A program made the translations under genes and the position numbers. The notes under the pieces are model-generated. The model did not search any database. It was not told where the DNA came from and saw only the letters and a list, made by a program, of their open reading frames with translations. DNA of 64,000 bases from Phoronis australis (taxonomy: Eukaryota; Phoronida; Phoronidae): the NCBI GenBank assembly GCA_002633005.1, contig NMRA01000006.1, positions 874,357-938,356 on the forward strand. The letters run 5' to 3'. Below, piece after piece: positions 32,650 through 45,931 of the stretch (position 1 is its first letter; each line of letters opens with the position of its first letter).

Positions 32650-35600
32650 CATGGTGGAAAAAGACATTTTTATACTTCATAAAAAGGTAACTATTTTTCC
32701 AAACGGCTACGTTGAGGACAATGTTTATCAAAGTGAACTTGTAATTTCTCACGACTCATTAATATAATGACGACAATGAATACACAATGTCGTTGTTGCT
32801 TGGCCTCATTATCGAATTTCATAAAAAATCACTATTAGCATCTTAGCATACGAGGTAACCATCAAACTAAAAGAAAACGAAGATATCTTGCATGCGGGTG
32901 ACACCTATCCACAACCATAAGATAATTAGTTGTTCGCACTTGGGGTTTAAAGACATTGAAAGATTTAAAATACATGTCTGACCACACTCAGCAGCGGTTA
33001 GTAGCCTCTGGGTCTATTGAAACAACACATTCCAGTAGTAAAGTGCAGAGGCATGAGCTGTACCAGAGTACAAATGACACGAATTACTATTAACTGTATT
33101 TTATGATAATTACATGAAATTGACTAGGTTTTGGTTACCAGCCTTCCGACAAAACTGTCTCTGCAAACCCGGGTCCTCCGATAATGTCATGCAACTGTAC
33201 ACATGAAGATATAAACGTTACTGAAAGTAGTCCCAATATTGCGGTCAAAACAAAACGCCAGGTTCAAGGTGTACTTACTTCGCTTCGATTTGCTGTTATT
33301 ACCACACGTAACCAAATCGACGAGTGTCAGACATAAAAGAACGTAATCCAAATACAGCATAGTTCATGGTTAAAACGCCAACAGGTCTAACCCATGGTGT
33401 CAAGTCCAAACGTCCGATTCTTGTCAGCCTTATTGGCCTCCCATCTTGGCCATTAATACTCCATTTGTAACATAAGTTCTATTCTTCTCGGCACAACTCC
33501 TTGTACGCAAGCCTATACATGAAAAGAGAAAATGAATTAAGTCACTCTTCATGTACTATATTTTGCCGAAAATAGTAATAAAGACTACCTCAATCCACAT
33601 TCAAATATAGTTGTAATAACTTAACAAATGACTAAAGAAAAGAGCTATTCAGCTGTGAGATTGGCTATTGTGTTTTTGTTGAGGGAACCGTCTACTTGAC
33701 ACCCCTACTTCGGATTACTTCACTCGCCAAGCTCAATGCGATTTACCGTTAGGGAAGTACGTATTATTTCAAATGTAGGTAGAGCGGAGGCAAATATTAT
33801 GTTGTTTTTTTCAAGTCACGACTTTTTGAACCCCAGTAAACGGAATGAGTTCGGTCACTAAACTGTTTATTTAGACCGCTTGCCGTTATAAAAAATGGTC
33901 TGTGCAAGTCAAATAAGAATCGATTTCCACGCTTGGAAAGAACTAGTGACAATTTATTATGTCTTGTGGACATGCTCGGCGCAAATATGTCCCACTGTGA
34001 CAAACGCGTTACGTGTAGAGCATCATCTCAACCAACAACGAACCGTCACTTCTTTCTAAGCCCACGAACCAGTCTTTTAAGGAACAACTCGAGACAAGAT
34101 TAACATTATAAATGCAAAAATAATATCTAATCTTGTATATATCACAGAAAATTCGTGGTACAGTTGTACAAATAGACTTTTTGTACATACGGTAATCATT
34201 TTAAAATAGTGGCTATGAGTCAATTGTCTCAGTCATGTGGCCTTAAATCTATGGGACAATTTTTTATAGCTATGGGTCACGATAGTCGAATCTCTGCCCC
34301 TTTCAGAGATTCGAATTTTGGTTGTGGGGGTCACAGTGCAATGTGAATATGCGTGATTTCGTCTGCATCTTCAGTGCGTTACGTGATTAGATATTGGTAT
34401 CATTCAAGACAAAATCGGTCGAAATTACGGCAGTTTTATTACGACCACTGGCCCGAGTTAAGCAATTATAGTTCGCCAATGAATGTTTTATGCGACAATG
34501 GCATGGACGCTTGCCTAATATATGGTATATAGAAACATGTGTACTCATCTATGTACAGATATACATAAAATGTTTTAATATCCAATCATAATGCTTGTGG
34601 GATTCTTGTGAAACGTTCACACATTATGCTTTAAGCACTGTTCTCCAAAAGCTTGTTATAAATTGCCTTTAAATTTATCCTCTTTCGAATGAGGGCTGTA
34701 AAAATAGGATTTTATCGTTATTATTTTTATGAAAAAATTAAAAACCGTATAAAAGTAAAACAAATTGATAACTTAAAAAATTAACAGTGTTTTTAGGATA
34801 TTATCAAGATTATATCAAAACAAAATTTGATCATGTTACTGATACCCTTATTTTGCTATGATTATTTTTCCTAAAAAGGCATAGTCACGGCACAATTGTA
34901 GTAAAGTAAAAATCGAATTCTACCGGGTTTTTGTTTTCAGAAAATATATAGTTTTCTTGGTTTAAACTGTGCAGTTTTTTGATATTTTACTGACTGCACA
35001 AACTTATGGGGTCCTACATAAACATAAATGTTAATTTACCACCTTAATATTGGCTGTCGAACAATTACAACTGGACAAGAGACACTTACACAGCTAGTTA
35101 ACGATGTGGGTGAAAATTTGGAAACTTAGTGAAGCTCGCTTGTTCAGTGCACAATAACTCCATTTGTGGTCCTCTCGCAGCGAAACAAAATTTAGCAAAT
35201 CCGGCCGCGAGCCAAGGTTTTTGCAACTCCGACATTCGAACGGCATTAGACAGTCAGCTGGCCTTGGTGCAATGCTGTACATGTCTAATATTCACGCAGA
35301 CAAGAAGCGCGCTCCATAACGAGGCTCACTGCGATGCTCCGTTATACGGCTAATCGGCATAATTGTGTTCCGCGTTGCACGAAAGGCCATTGAAAAAATA
35401 CGGACATTCAACAGTCTTTTATACAATCCTTAAAGACATTGAGATTCGGAAGCGTTGAGTCGCTGACATACGCCGCGACGAAGGAAAATATTTCTGCGTA
35501 AATCGATAATTTTTTTCGAAAGTTTGATCACATTTTATCGTACCTCGGTTGCCGACCATCACAGCGACGACCGGTGAATCTTCGGCCACCCAGGCTGTCT

Positions 35601-36040
35601 TTTTATGACTACGGGTTGAAACATGATGCATTTCTCTCCAAAAAGGACAGGGCCCTCAATCCCTCGATTTCGGGGCCGACAATTGGCCCTATTCCCCTCT
35701 CAAAAATATTGAAAGCCATGCGAAATTCCCCCACGAGGCCTAAAAATTCCCTATTTCTCCTGGAAGTTCAAATCCCCTGTAACCACACAGGTGACAATTT
35801 GAAACAGCACAAAAAGGTTACTTGAGAAAGACGCTATGAGAGCTTGCAATAGGGCGGGGGTGCTGTTAATAGAATTTCCCCCTCACTCGGGGAAAAATTC
35901 CCCTCTCAGAACTTGAGGCACAGGCACCTTTCTTCTTGGATGAACGCGGCCCCTCAGAGACACATGGTAACTATGCTTGCTCTGTTCAGTTAACTGAAAT
36001 AGAACTCTAAAACGATATGTCTATGGTCCGCCGCTACAGC
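32650..36040. other. Intergenic with repeat fragments
   Basis: No gene found. The segment 35640-35930 has repeated TTCCCCCTC/AATTCCCCTCTC motifs in both orientations, suggesting a decayed element. Open frames near 35094-35353 overlap on both strands and are unsupported. Confidence 0.4.
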
Positions 36041-36048
36041 CAGCAAGT

Positions 36049-37225
36049 AGCCTTGGTGCAATGCCTGTATACTAAATATACAGCTTTGCGCCGGTGTGGG
36101 TAAAAAAACTGGCCAAATAAAACCTGACACAAAATTAGTGTCATTAAAAGCTATGCTCTTCCTTGAGTAAACTAAATTATTGACATGTGTTAGAAAAATG
36201 GGCGTGCTACCGTTATTCTACTGCTCAAAGTTATGGAGGCGATTTTGTTCGTCGGCTTTCTGCGCGATGAAATGTAGCGTCACCTATTGGCTGGTTTCTT
36301 TTTTTCGCCAACTCTTCATTCAACTGTTCTTTTTTCACGAGGTTGCGTACAAGTCACAACAAATTATGGGAACTGGATAAGTTTTTAGTATTTTAATACC
36401 AACGCATTTCAGAAAAACTTTACTGCTGCGAAGCTGCCATCATCTCCCGAGAGATGTCGCAAAAATTAATAAGAAATGGCGCGTTCGCGTGTCACGAGGG
36501 TATTGCTTTCAAAACTACGAAATTTCGAGATCTATCTAGCTGTATTTTGAAGATAGTCTTCATACAGCTAGCGTCAAACTACAGTTAGTAACCTCTTCGG
36601 AAACTTATATCAACACGTAGAGCTAACGGCTGGGTGGGCGTTAACCGACACTCACCTTGCCAGTTACAACCGCATAAGTGAAAAACAATTTAATAAACGA
36701 CATCTCCTTGCCTAATTTTTCGACTTTTGTAACAAAGAAAGTCTGTCGCCGACTTGAAAACAGTACGCTCGTGAAACGCGCGCGCACCTTTTGCCATTTT
36801 TGTGACATATTTTGGCAGATTGTAACAGCTTCGGCTAAGCACTGAGAATTTTGTCTTAAATTCGATTCGCTGGTATCAAAACACAACAAACGTATAAAAA
36901 CTGAAACTAGGTCCGGTAATTTGTTGTGACATGAACGCAACCTCGTGGAAGAAGAACGTAACCTCGTGGAAGAAGAACGTAACCTCGTGGAAGAACAGTT
37001 GATTAAAGAATTGGCTATGAAAGAAACTGGCCGAAAGCCGACGACGCATAAGATCACTTCACAAATTTAGCAGCAGAATAATGATAGAACGCCATTTTTT
37101 CTAACACCCCTAAATAATTTAGTTTATTTAAGGAAGAGTGTAGGTTTTAATGCCACTAATTTTGCTTCAGATTTTACCTGTCCAATTTTTTAACCACATC
37201 GGTGCAAAACGGTAGCCTATGTATG
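36049..37225. mobile_element. Long terminal-inverted-repeat element
   Basis: The left arm (from TAGCCTTGGTGCAATG) and the right arm (ending TTGCACCGAT... GTAGGCT on the reverse strand) are inverted copies of each other over about 0.5 kb, meeting near 36600. There is no transposase. It is the intact-site relative of the interrupted copy at 26800-28545. Confidence 0.65.
36936..36998. repeat. 21-bp tandem triplication
   Basis: Three copies of CGTAACCTCGTGGAAGAAGAA, the first and last with small differences, inside the right arm of the long-TIR element, where the related sequences have a single copy. Confidence 0.85.
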
Positions 37226-37798
37226 TAGGCTTTGCTCCAAGACTAGAATGACACCTACCTTGTCCATTACGACCGTTAAAAAGAAATACAATGAATCTGA
37301 TCATAGAAAACAAGTACCATTTTTGATCCAAATCAGTGCAAATCTGCATCTTTGCGTAACTTAAGCACCAAGGCTAGGCATATTACCGGTACAACACTAA
37401 CTCTGACATTCCTAATACAATAAGTCAATTGTTCAAAATATATAACTTATGAAAATGGACGCAAAATATTCGTACTCACGTTTCAATTGCATTGAATCAC
37501 GAGGAATATCATAAATATTGGCCTCCTAATCAATAATGCATTGCCTGGTCATATCACTGTGACTCCAGCGTGCTGAGAACTCTTTCAATATAAAACAACT
37601 AGCGCATTTTGATGTTAACTATGGTGCTAAACCGGACATTGAACAAACAGGCTATGCTGTATTGTAAATGCAACATTTTAATATTGTTTTTAACGACGAA
37701 CGTGATTCAGTAAAAAAGTTAACTACGAATAATTTTCATTCGTTTTAATGTTTGAATTAAACAAGCTAAACGTTTTTACGTTTTTATCTTCAATTCAG

Positions 37799-37839
37799 TT
37801 CTCATCGGCTTCAGCAGCATGCCATGTCCAGCCATCGAG
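37799..37839 (+). other. Exon-like 41-base segment
   Basis: Bounded by the acceptor TTATCTTCAATTCAG and the perfect donor GAG|GTGAGT. It could be a 5' UTR exon (it contains an ATG) or chance. No partner exon was found. Confidence 0.2.
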
Positions 37840-40800
37840 GTGAGTTTAAACATCTTCAAGACTATCGTTGCTGTGATTTCTGCACAACACCTCCTTCTTA
37901 ATCCCATTTAAATCCACTCTCAATAGCCATCTATTCAAATCATCCAATTGCGCAAGTCAATTTATAACAACTCCATGAGCTATCTTGGCATATTTTCTTC
38001 CAGGACTAATCTCTCACGCGATAACGTTTATTCTACCTTCGAGTTTTTCTTAACTGCTCGTGTCTTTAACGACGGTGGCCGAAAGCGGTATTGGGTCTGT
38101 GAACTGTTATCGAAGTCTCTTGGATTGAATTGGCGTTTCCAAGAGAAAAATATGAAGAAAAATACAACAGCTATGAGAAACATGGTTCTAGAACTCAATT
38201 TACTCAACAAACTGTGATCACGTCTTAAACTTTAGACACGTGGCTCACATCATCTGCACACCCACATATTTTATTGAAAATGATCCGAAATAAATAAAAA
38301 GCGTGAAAATATTAACAGAAGAAGCTTGAACAATAAATAGTATGCGTTTCGGTAGAAATTAATTGACGGAGTAGGAAAAACGAATCTGGTAGACTATCTG
38401 TTGTACCATTCGAATACGAAGTTCATCTGGGCCCGGTCTCTAATCTTTTTACTCGAAATGGAACTCGAAATTATGTTTGGAATTTTCTACTCTACTTTTG
38501 TGCGAACTCAAGATAAGTGTCTATTATTCTATGCTTGAGTACATAATGACTTACGTGGATAATGTATTAGTCCGAGTTTGCAGTTGATAAACCCGAACAA
38601 AGAACACGAGGTGTGATGAAGTAGTGTATGAATAAACTTTAAAAAAATAAAAAAGATCAACGTTTTCAGCACCATTTCCAGTTTGCCTTAAACACACTAC
38701 AATTCCTAGCAAAAAGAACAACTGTTGATTTTGACCACTTGCGGCTATAAAGCTGATCATAACTTGTTCCGTTCTCAGAAACGGCGATTTCCATACTTGG
38801 GAAATACCGACGCATAACCGGCCTCGAGCATAAACGAATTGACGAAACTTCCCAGCAACAAAAAGCACTGCGAATCCGGTTAAGGATCAACTTGAGATCA
38901 ATTTTACAACGACAACTGGTGTAAATCAAAAGTTAATTTCATGTTAGAAGAAGGGTTTGCACCAGCTTCATTGTGAAAACCTGGCGTCTGAACAAACGTG
39001 ACCGGGTAAATAATAAAGCAGTGGAGAAGCCTTCGTTGTTCACCTCTGTATACTGTACACCCAAGGCGAAAAATTCATGGAAAAACAATAGCCAGTCCCA
39101 CACGAAATTTCCAACCAGAGGGCCAATTCTCTTCGACGGTGGTCTTCAATCACATTGTTAGAAAGATGCCCTAAGAAATGTTGCCTTGTAAAAATATAAG
39201 GAATACTTAACCTTCCGGCTATTGGGCCTGCATGTAGATACTGCTATGTACTGCTGACAAACATTAAACAAATTCTCGTCTCATCCAGATGAACACACGA
39301 CAGCGTGCACAAACCTTGAGGCACAATACACCGTGAGTTGTTGCTGACAAAATAGCACTGAGATAACTGGGCACACAACACTCAGGGAGGGCGAATAAAA
39401 CACGCAGACATCGAACGAGTTACGATAACATTCTCACCTCATAACTGAAATAAATCCGTAAAAGTAATGATAAGTGGCGATCTATCATGACGGAAGATAC
39501 AGTACAGTATATTCTAACTTTTGCTCAGACTTCACTGACAAGTAGTAAACAACAAAACACCCAAGGCCCTGGTCAACCAGACATTGGTGTATTTACCTTA
39601 ATATTTTGACAATAAATACAAGATGTTGAGAGTAAAATTATGAACGGTAGATGGCCGGGAGCAAGAATGTGATTTTAAAACATTTGGGTATTTTTGAACA
39701 ACTTTCGTCGGAATGTCAATCTTTCACGTTACGACAAATGCTTGTTGTTGTTACCTTACAAACCGTCAAAAACTCCTACGCGCTTCCAATCATGTGGAAT
39801 GATTGTTGACGAATAATTTGTGTTCGTCCCTGATCCTTAACTGCATTTCCTCAGTATTTAGCTAGCAAAAAAACGAAGCTCATAAATCTATCTTTTTTTC
39901 TTTTATCAACAAGAGCAACGAAACCACCAGCGACTGCAAAATGCTTCACAGAGGTGTAGACGAACTCTAAAGTTACGAATTCGTAAATGGCGCATTTACG
40001 CATTGCCTATGAATTGAATATACGGACTATTCGCGGCACCAATTCAAGAAGGGATAAGCATGATAGAAATTTAACCCCAAAGCGCTTCTGTTTAGAATTC
40101 AACATTGACAGCTAGCTAAACAGCGACAGAATCCCATGCATCACGCGCACCAATTGTTTGCTGCAGACACAGTTTGTTAATTTCGTATGTTCGCTACCTG
40201 TACGTACTCAATACACCCAGTGATTTTGAATGGATATATCAAACGGGTCCTAATCAAAATGCAAGTACACAGTGATATGCTGGCGGTACGGTACTCCACT
40301 CATTCACGCTTATTCACTATAGCTAGTGGCCCACTCGGTCGTTTTTATTTCGCCGGTGTGCCTCGCAGTAACAAGTGTGACATATTACCACCACCTGGTG
40401 TTTTTCTTTCTGTTCCCGTTGCCACAAGGAACGGTCGCCAACACTGCAGGACAAGTATGCACACCTGTATAGTTCCAATGGAATGGCTTGCTCGGCTATG
40501 ATTCTTGAGACCTCAGCCATTCAAGATATATATGTTCACATACTGGGAACTACTTGCACATAACCGTGGGTGTAATTGGGCATAAACTTGCTTGTTTATG
40601 TGTGTTTACCATCTGAATTCTTGATACATGCGCACTTGAAAATCATAACCACAGTAAATTCCAACATAAATTCCAGTAGTACTATTAACCCACTGCGTAT
40701 CTAAAATAATCTTGATTTTGTACCCTTACTATCGTAAAATTACATCAACATGTTTCTTACTCAAATTAGAATAAGTTGCCGACACGAAAACATGTTCGTA

Positions 40801-42130
40801 TCATAAAATGAGCAGCCTGGGCGAGTCACTTTGTTTTACTTAGTTTCTAATCTTAGCAAGGAACAGGTTGAGCTCGTTTTATAATCGTAACTGGCTTAAA
40901 TCAACAATTACTTTTGTCAGAAGGCACGTTCATAGACCATCTGAAACGATACAGAATATTTAGAAATTACAAGATGATATGCGAAGCTTAACTAAGATAA
41001 TATAGGGGCAGCTTTAAAAAACGAATTACATTTGAAGCCAAATTATTATACGGGAAATTCGTGAAAACGTCAACTCAGAGACAAAAAAAAATAAATTGCG
41101 ACAATATTAACGTGCCTAATCTCCTCTGAAATACCAGCCTCTCTAGTTGCAGGACCTGTATTTGAATTTCCTATCACTTAAAATGTTTTTGATCCCAATT
41201 TAGTCGTATTGTTTACTGGAATGACCGAGGTCTCGATTTTTGACGACTTGGTTTTTGGTCTGAATAGGGCTTGCTAATTTTTTCCAGGCACTCGATTGTA
41301 CCTAATAGAATATAGAGATAGAATTTTTCAAGTTTTGTACAAAGAAAACCTATCACGTATATGACAGCTCCGACTTACCCCGCACCGAACTTTGAAAAAA
41401 ACACAATCACGTGACTATTAAAGAGCAAAGCGTTATTTTATTTTCCTGCGCACAGTAAGTGTCTGTGACCACCAAGGATTTGAAAAATAAATGGTTTCGT
41501 GGGTTGATGAGTTGTATAAAAGATATTTTAAGAAGTGTGAGCTTTGTTAAAGAAGGTATCCAATTAACTTAAAAGTCAAATGTCCGCAATGTGCAGAGAA
41601 AAAAGATAAAAATCGATGCATGCTTTGAAAGACACCAATGAGACCTAACAATTAATGCATTAATTAATTTTCTAGGTTGAAACACTATTTCCCAACTAAC
41701 CAAAACGTTCTCTGATTGTACGTCCGTCAGCTACAATTGCCCTATGTTTCGATGTCAAATCTCGCAGGCGGTAATCACCATTAAAGTAACCTAATAAAAA
41801 TCAAACATTTACTGGCTACCACACTCGCATTCGGAGAGAGGCACTGGAGTCCGGCCCTGTCCCCAATGAAGTCACATCTCACTATAGGCAAGCCTACATT
41901 CACCCAGCAGAAAAATGTTTTTAACTGCCCTTTTCATTGAAAAGTTGATCTAAAACGTTTCGACATTTCGATTTTCTTTTGAGTGTATTTTACACAACCA
42001 TTTCTAAATATATTTTGGTTATTGAATGTTTTCTCACATAAGTACCCCAAAACCAAAAATTTTTCATACGGTATACATCAATATCATTCGCATCAATTTC
42101 CAGCCCCGAAAAAGCAACGACATTTCTTAC

Positions 42131-42213
42131 CTGCAAGGTCAGAAACACACTCCTAGTTTTTCCGTAAAAATAGATTACCCTCTCTGGTTCCAGCTGAAAC
42201 CCAAGTTGAAGTC
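42131..42213 (-). other. Exon-like segment with strong donor
   Basis: On the minus strand the acceptor TTTGTCCGTCATAG and the donor TTGCAG|GTAAGA frame an open segment reading LQLGFQLEPERVIYFYGKTR and then SVFLTLQ. No partner exons or family were recognised. Confidence 0.25.
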
Positions 42214-42970
42214 CTATGACGGACAAAATAACATAAAACTAACTGTACAAAATGTACTAATACTTTACCCTGGTGCGACTGTGCCTTTGTCACGCGAGTA
42301 TCGCCAAGTTCACTTTAAGAAGTTATTTTATAACGGAAGTCCGTGAGCGCCTGAGCTGTTGACACGTGACATTTAATTGTTCTGTATTCCTTGTAACCAG
42401 CACGAGTAAGACAATAACAATCCAAGAAAGTTCAAAACATTGTCATAAAATTGAAGAGACCGGTAATTCGAAACAGCTGAAAACTTCAGGCTGAAGAGTT
42501 ACGCCGTCTGAGGCGCACACTATATGTGGAAAAGAAAACCTCGGGGGTTCTCTTCCACGAAACACGTGGAGATGTGTCGCCGCAAACGCAAAAAGAGACC
42601 AAAGCGAAGTACATGAACAATCGGAAAACCAGAACGAGGAACAAGCGATGGAAAACCTCGGAGACAATACCACTTTTAGTACAGACCCCCGGTTGCCACA
42701 AGTAGGCCTAATTCGTTTACCCACCCGATACGATTCCATCGAAAACACAAAACCAAAATACCCACCATGGGCGATACCCAAGAAGGTGAAATACTCAACC
42801 GATCTGAGTTGCTCAGCACATTCCTGTCAACCCCTCCGGGCGGAAAACAGTACAGACGCTGCCACGTTCCTGAAAAGGAATGTCAGTTCAAAAACAAACG
42901 AGTTCCGGTAGCTACTAAGAACTACAAAACCCTTCATACTCAACGAGGTATGCACTGGCAAATAAATTAA

Positions 42971-43160
42971 CGAGCCCCCCATTTGGCGAAGTGGGCAAAA
43001 AGGTCCGACTCGGAGAAACAAAAAGTCCTAGAAAACGAGACAAAAGTCCTCTAAAAAGACACAGACGCACAGTTGAAGGGTAGTGCCGGTTTTTTTTTTG
43101 TCCTCCCGACGTTTTGTCAGGAAAAGGTCCACAGCTACAGAAATTCGAGCCCCCGTTTTC
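42971..43160. mobile_element. GAGCCCCC-flanked MITE, copy 2
   Basis: Same block order as 10350-10565. Confidence 0.6.
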
Positions 43161-43363
43161 AAGGCTGGGTGCGCGCATGAGACTACATCATCCAGTCATT
43201 GAAAAGAAAGTAATAGATACACGTGCTTATTTAGTAGTCTACTGTTTATCATTTATTACAACCCTCTTTAACGAAATTAATAGCATTCCTTTGGCATTCG
43301 TCGACCTTCACCATTCACAAACGAGCACCACTTGTAATCGGCGTACTCAAGCCCGGGCAAAAA

Positions 43364-43457
43364 TCTGATATAACGTGTCCGTATTTTAAGAACCAATTTG
43401 ATGCCCGTTATTTAGTGAAGAAAACTGGTTCTCAAAATTCGGGCACGTTATATCAGA
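43364..43457. mobile_element. 94-bp hairpin MITE
   Basis: TCTGATATAACGTG and AGAACCA on the left are mirrored by TGGTTCT and CACGTTATATCAGA on the right, a nearly perfect stem. A CCCGGGC pair just outside may extend the inverted repeat. Confidence 0.7.
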
Positions 43458-45446
43458 CCATTACCCACGCCCGGGAGTGAACCAGGAGAATCTACACATT
43501 ATAATTTCTAATGATGCAATGAATTTAAATTGTGCCTGTGTGGCCGGGGAACTCCGTCGTGACTCGAGGTTAAAAACCACAAGACAATCCTTCAATTGTT
43601 AAGTCATCACCTGGCCATCTCTATTGGTTTGGAAGGAAACATTCAGATATTTCGATTGATCGAGAGTTGAGAAATGTCCTCGTGTGAGTTAGCGGTAACA
43701 GCAAACTAATTCGAATAACGCCAGTAAAACAAAAGAACCACTCAGCAATACTTTTCTCGCTCATTCCCGGTTTAAACAAAGACATACTCGCTGATACCCG
43801 CACACGGCATGGGATATTCCGATCACAATTGTGAAAACATCAGCCTTACAGAGTACTAATGGCGCCGTAACATCATACCGTATGATCAAAATTTCAAGAA
43901 AAAAAAAAACAACAGAAAACACGTCGTGGTATGAGGTGAATTTCCAGAATGTCCACGGTACGGGATCCAAACTTTTTAATCGAAATCGAAATTATCTTTT
44001 TGCAGTTTCTATCCTACTTTTGTACCAGCCCAGGACTAAGTGCTCAACGATGGTCTGCGTGGTGAACTGTCTGACCCTAGTTTGCACGTCATAACCCCAG
44101 CATTAAAGTCCTGTAGGACTCTAGAAAAATGTCCAAATTTGATTAACTTCGTTACATCATATCTCTATGCTTTATACGCCGTTCTGCAAAACGATGCTAA
44201 AACTTTTTAAAGTGCTCCGCTATTGCACTAGGGGCTATCAAAACAGGACATTTATGATTTTCAAAAAATATCTAGAACCACAGGTAACGTCATCCTTCAA
44301 TTGTTTTGGTTCTCGAACATGGCGTTCCTAAATGTACGTAACACCGCGGATCCAATATTGTTTAGAACTGCTCCAATGATTATCTTGAGACTCGATTTAC
44401 AAAGATTTTAAGTTTGCAATTTTTACTTGACCCAACTAACGTTGCATGGAACTTTAAATAACCACACCCAAGTTTTTTACCACTTTTGATTAGTTGTGAA
44501 TCAACACCAGACAAAATTTTTTAATTTTTCATGACGTTTTGTAATTTTTCGCAAACCCATCCAGGTAAGACATTCGATTGACGATGTTCCAAACTGTTCT
44601 AGGGACACTAAATTGTTCAGTAATTGCCGTTAGAGAAAGCAAGGTCAAGTGTTTATAGAATTTCTCTACCAGGACCAAATATCCTTCATTACTACATATA
44701 ACACAAAAATTGTATTCAATTTGAATTACAATCATCTCACTCCCTGGTCTGTTTTTAGTTAGTGGCGCAATTTTTCCTGGTAGCTCTTTTTCAAAAAAGA
44801 AAATCCACTCAGATGAGTAAATGATGCGGATTTTTGGCAGAAATTGATGCCAGCCGGCATTTTTCCGTGGGTGAGTATAGGTCTCAAAATGAGTCAGGGT
44901 AGAGGCCAGAAGCAACTATGCTTTTTCACCTTATATNTAATTCGAAACAGCTGAAAACTTCAGGATGAAGAGTTACGCCGTCTGAGGCGCACACTAACTA
45001 TATGTGGAAAAGAAAACCTCGGGGGTTCTCTTCCACGAAACACCTGGAGATGTGTCGCCGCAAACGCAAAAAGCAGACCAAAGCGAAGTACATGAACAAT
45101 CGGAAAACCAGAACGAGGAACAAGCGACGGAAAACCTCGGATACAATACCACTTTTAGTACAGACCCCCGGTTGCCACAAGTAGGCCTAATTCGTTTACC
45201 CACCCGATACGATTCCATCGAAAACACAAAACCAAAATACCCACCATGGGCGATACCCGAGAAGGTGAAATACTCAACCGATCTGAGTTGCTCAGCACAT
45301 TCCTGTCAACCCCTCCGGGCGGAAAACAGTACAGACGCTGCCACGTTCCTGAAAAGGAATGTCAGTTCAAAAACAAACGAGTTCCGGTAGTTAAGAACTA
45401 CAAAACCCTTCATACTCAACGAGGTATGCACTGGCAAATAAATTAA

Positions 45447-45640
45447 CGAGCCCCCCACTTGGCGAAGTGGGCAAAAAAAGAAAAGGAGAAACAAAAAGTC
45501 CGAGAAAACGAGACAAAAGTCCTCTAAAAAGACACAGACGCACAGTTGAAGGGTAGTACCGTTTTTTTTTTTAGTCCTCCCGACGTTTTGTCAGGAAAAG
45601 GTCCACAGCTACAGAAATCCGAGCCCCCGTTTTCAAGGCT
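45447..45640. mobile_element. GAGCCCCC-flanked MITE, copy 3
   Basis: Allelic or duplicated counterpart of copy 2, with a short rearranged stretch at 45475-45490. Confidence 0.6.
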
Positions 45641-45837
45641 GGGTGCGCGCATGAGACTACCTCATCCAGTCATTGAAAAGAAAGTAATAGATACACGTGC
45701 TTATTTAGTAGTCTACTGTTTATCATTTATTACAACCCTCTTTAACGAAATTAATAGCATTCCTTTGGCATTCGTCGACCTCCACCATTCACAAACGAGC
45801 ACCACTTGTAATCGGCGTACTCACGCCCGGGCAAAAG

Positions 45838-45931
45838 TCTGATATAACGTGTCCGTATTTTGAGAACCAGTTTGATGCCCGTTATTTAGTGAAGAAAACT
45901 GGTTCTCAAAATTCGGGCACGTTATATCAGA
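45838..45931. mobile_element. 94-bp hairpin MITE, second copy
   Basis: Same hairpin in the duplicated segment. A shorter relative with the GAGAACCA/TGGTTCTC core lies at 49751-49795. Confidence 0.7.

Larger units (their letters stand above)
37400..42460. other. Intergenic between R-spondin and eIF3e, no confident gene
   Basis: Contains two exon-like segments (37799-37839 plus; 42131-42213 minus) and a lone arm of the 22590 element at 38450-38540. Otherwise there are only short unsupported open frames. Confidence 0.4.
42464..44936. repeat. Near-identical segment, copy 1 (left of N)
   Basis: Collinear with 44938-47404 over its whole length with scattered single-base differences and small indels. 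It contains a GAGCCCCC MITE, a 94-base hairpin element and a lone arm of the 22590 family. It probably represents one allele at a contig end. Confidence 0.9.

Noticed and set aside
38028-38210. Alternative signal-peptide exon for R-spondin (MFLIAVVFFFIFFSWKRQ)
   Set aside because: Its possible donors leave phase 0, while R-spondin exon 2 needs phase 1; the 24613-24661 candidate fits the phase and is closer.
45004-45390. 128-codon gene in the duplicated segment
   Set aside because: The other copy has a one-base indel that breaks the frame, and another frame is equally open; no family recognised.
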